A program made the position numbers and the translations under genes. A DNA stretch of 64,000 bases from Streptomyces sp. NBC_01283 (lineage in GTDB: Bacteria; Actinomycetota; Actinomycetes; Streptomycetales; Streptomycetaceae): assembly GCF_041435335.1 (NCBI RefSeq), contig NZ_CP108430.1:5803001-5867000 (forward strand). The letters are read 5' to 3'. Shown piece by piece: positions 62,667 to 64,000 of this stretch (its first letter is position 1; every line of letters begins with the position of its first letter). The notes under the pieces are model-generated. The model was not told the DNA's origin. It saw nothing but the letters and a program-made list of their open reading frames with translations, and made no database searches.

Positions 62667-64000
62667 ATGAGGCAGCACGTGGTGGAGCAACGGGGTGGGG
62701 CCGAGGCGGAGAAATCCGGCTGGGGCAAACGGCTGACCGGGTACGCGTGGCGGTACCCGAAGGACGTCGTGCTCGCGCTCGGGTCCTCGCTGGCCGGCAT
62801 GGCCGTCATGGCGCTCGTCCCGCTGATCACCAAGGTGATCATCGACGACGTCATCGGTGACAAGACGCGGTCCATGGGGCCCTGGGCCGGCGCACTCATC
62901 GGCGCCGCCGCCCTCGTCTACGTCTTCACCTACATCCGCCGCTACTACGGCGGCCGGCTCGCCCTCGACGTCCAGCACGACCTGCGGACCGACATGTACG
63001 GGACGATCACCAGGCTCGACGGACGGCGGCAGGACGAGCTGTCCACCGGCCAGGTCGTCGGACGCGCCACCAGCGACCTCCAGCTCATCCAGGGCCTGCT
63101 CTTCATGCTGCCGATGACCATCGGCAACATCCTGCTCTTCGTGATCTCCCTCGTGATCATGGCGTGGCTCTCCGTGCCGCTGACCCTCGTGGCGCTCGCC
63201 GTGGCCCCCGCCCTCTGGTTCATCGCCAAGCGCAGCCGCAGCCGCCTGCACCCCTCCACCTGGTACGCGCAGGCCCAGGCCGCCGCCGTCGCCGGAGTCG
63301 TGGACGGCTCCGTCTCCGGCGTACGCGTCGTGAAGGGCTTCGGCCAGGAGGACCAGGAGACCGGGAAGCTCCGGGAGGTCGGACGCAAGCTCTTCGCGGG
63401 GCGCCTTCGCACCATCCGGCTGAACTCCAAGTACACGCCCGCCCTGCAGGCCGTGCCCGCGCTCGGGCAGGTCGCGATGCTCGCGCTCGGCGGCTGGCTG
63501 GCCGTGCGCGGACAGATCACGCTCGGCACCTTCGTCGCCTTCTCCAGCTACCTCGCCCAGCTCGTCGGCCCCGTGCGCATGCTCGCCATGGTCCTCACCG
63601 TCGGCCAGCAGGCCCGCGCGGGCGCCGAGCGCGTCCTGGAGCTCATCGACACCGAGCCGACGCTCAAGGACGGCACCAAGGAGCTGCCCGCCGACGCCCC
63701 GGCGACCGTCGAGTTCGACGACGTCTCCTTCGCGTACGAGGACAGCCGCCCCGTCCTGGACGGCCTCTCCTTCGAGATCCGGCCCGGCGAGACCCTAGCC
63801 GTCGTCGGCACCTCGGGCAGCGGCAAGTCCACCGTCTCGCTGCTGCTTCCCCGCTTCTACGACGTGACGCACGGCGCCGTCCTCATCGGCGGGCACGACG
63901 TCCGCGAGCTGACGGCCGACTCGCTGCGGGCCGCCATCGGGCTCGTGCCCGAGGACTCCTTCCTCTTCTCCGACACCATCCGCGCCAACATCGCGTACGG
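62667..64000 (+). CDS. ABC exporter (membrane and ATPase domains fused), 3' end outside window
   Basis: Starts at ATG 62667 and runs off the window. At least 444 aa seen: six-helix ABC membrane domain (about 25-310) with YTPALQAVPALGQVAMLALGGWLAVRG (split), then nucleotide-binding domain with VEFDDVSFAYE, Walker A VVGTSGSGKST, and Q-loop region IGLVPEDSFLFSDTI (glutamate in place of Q). The signature and Walker B fall beyond base 64000. Multidrug or lipid exporter type; partner probably encoded next. Substrate unknown. Confidence 0.93.
   Translation, partial: MRQHVVEQRGGAEAEKSGWGKRLTGYAWRYPKDVVLALGSSLAGMAVMALVPLITKVIIDDVIGDKTRSMGPWAGALIGAAALVYVFTYIRRYYGGRLALDVQHDLRTDMYGTITRLDGRRQDELSTGQVVGRATSDLQLIQGLLFMLPMTIGNILLFVISLVIMAWLSVPLTLVALAVAPALWFIAKRSRSRLHPSTWYAQAQAAAVAGVVDGSVSGVRVVKGFGQEDQETGKLREVGRKLFAGRLRTIRLNSKYTPALQAVPALGQVAMLALGGWLAVRGQITLGTFVAFSSYLAQLVGPVRMLAMVLTVGQQARAGAERVLELIDTEPTLKDGTKELPADAPATVEFDDVSFAYEDSRPVLDGLSFEIRPGETLAVVGTSGSGKSTVSLLLPRFYDVTHGAVLIGGHDVRELTADSLRAAIGLVPEDSFLFSDTIRANIAY

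Noticed and set aside
1..64000. CRISPR arrays, insertion sequences, prophage
   Set aside because: No regular direct repeats with spacers, no transposase, integrase or phage structural gene was seen.

Overview
The base composition (very GC rich, GC-biased third codon positions), gene families and gene order point to a chromosomal core segment of a Streptomyces. From memory the order adpA-orn, cebEFG-bglC/cebR, desABCD with desE, a GH20 hexosaminidase, glmS, a leucine-type carboxylase cluster and an agmatinase-family gene resembles the S. coelicolor SCO2768-SCO2817 stretch. I see no insertion sequence, prophage or CRISPR array; the window reads as stable core with a few unusual details.

Layout. 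1-3.8 kb: 3' part of a PAS-GGDEF-EAL c-di-GMP protein, a secreted M6-type metalloprotease, tRNA-Lys and a small gene with a TTA codon. 3.9-9.8 kb: a leftward series with an SF1 (Upf1/Dna2-like) helicase, an unknown 528-aa protein, a RecB-like nuclease with four cysteines placed like the Cas4/AddB/Dna2 Fe-S staple, and a PAP2-type membrane phosphatase. 10-16.5 kb: phosphoglycerate-mutase-like phosphatase, NsdA-like HTH/TPR regulator, a second member of the small TTA-gene family, a spermidine-synthase-like protein, an anchored secreted protein and a two-component pair. 16.7-23 kb: GH18 chitinase, aspartate 4-decarboxylase and two tandem AspT-type antiporters. 23-29.5 kb: the cellobiose locus cebEFG-bglC with divergent cebR and two CebR boxes, then tRNA-His. 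29.6-36.7 kb: orn and adpA (TTA codon, unusual leader), a membrane protein, a universal stress protein under a CsoR-like palindrome, glmS, a small unknown gene and a DUF4429/SHOCT protein. 36.7-44.8 kb: GH20 hexosaminidase with a DasR-like site, desferrioxamine genes desABCD and desE, both behind iron boxes.

44.8-55.3 kb: acyl-CoA dehydrogenase, HMG-CoA lyase and biotin carboxylase subunits (leucine/isovalerate degradation), a divergent TetR regulator with two near-identical operators, another acyl-CoA dehydrogenase, acyl-CoA thioesterase, CDF metal exporter and a putative phosphatase. 55.4-61.4 kb: PucR regulator, sodium/solute symporter, ureohydrolase and a ThDP enzyme, together resembling a 2-ketoarginine/guanidinobutyrate route. 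61.6-64 kb: a secreted beta-lactamase-fold serine hydrolase and the start of an ABC exporter cut by the window end.

Several blocks are linked by logic. Chitin and cellulose breakdown (GH18, GH20, ceb), amino-sugar supply (glmS), iron capture (des) and developmental control (adpA, orn, c-di-GMP) are typical of nutrient sensing and onset of differentiation in Streptomyces. The most unusual items are a TTA-containing upstream frame whose stop overlaps the adpA start, a possible split Dna2-like helicase/nuclease operon, and short tandem duplications of gene 3' ends.
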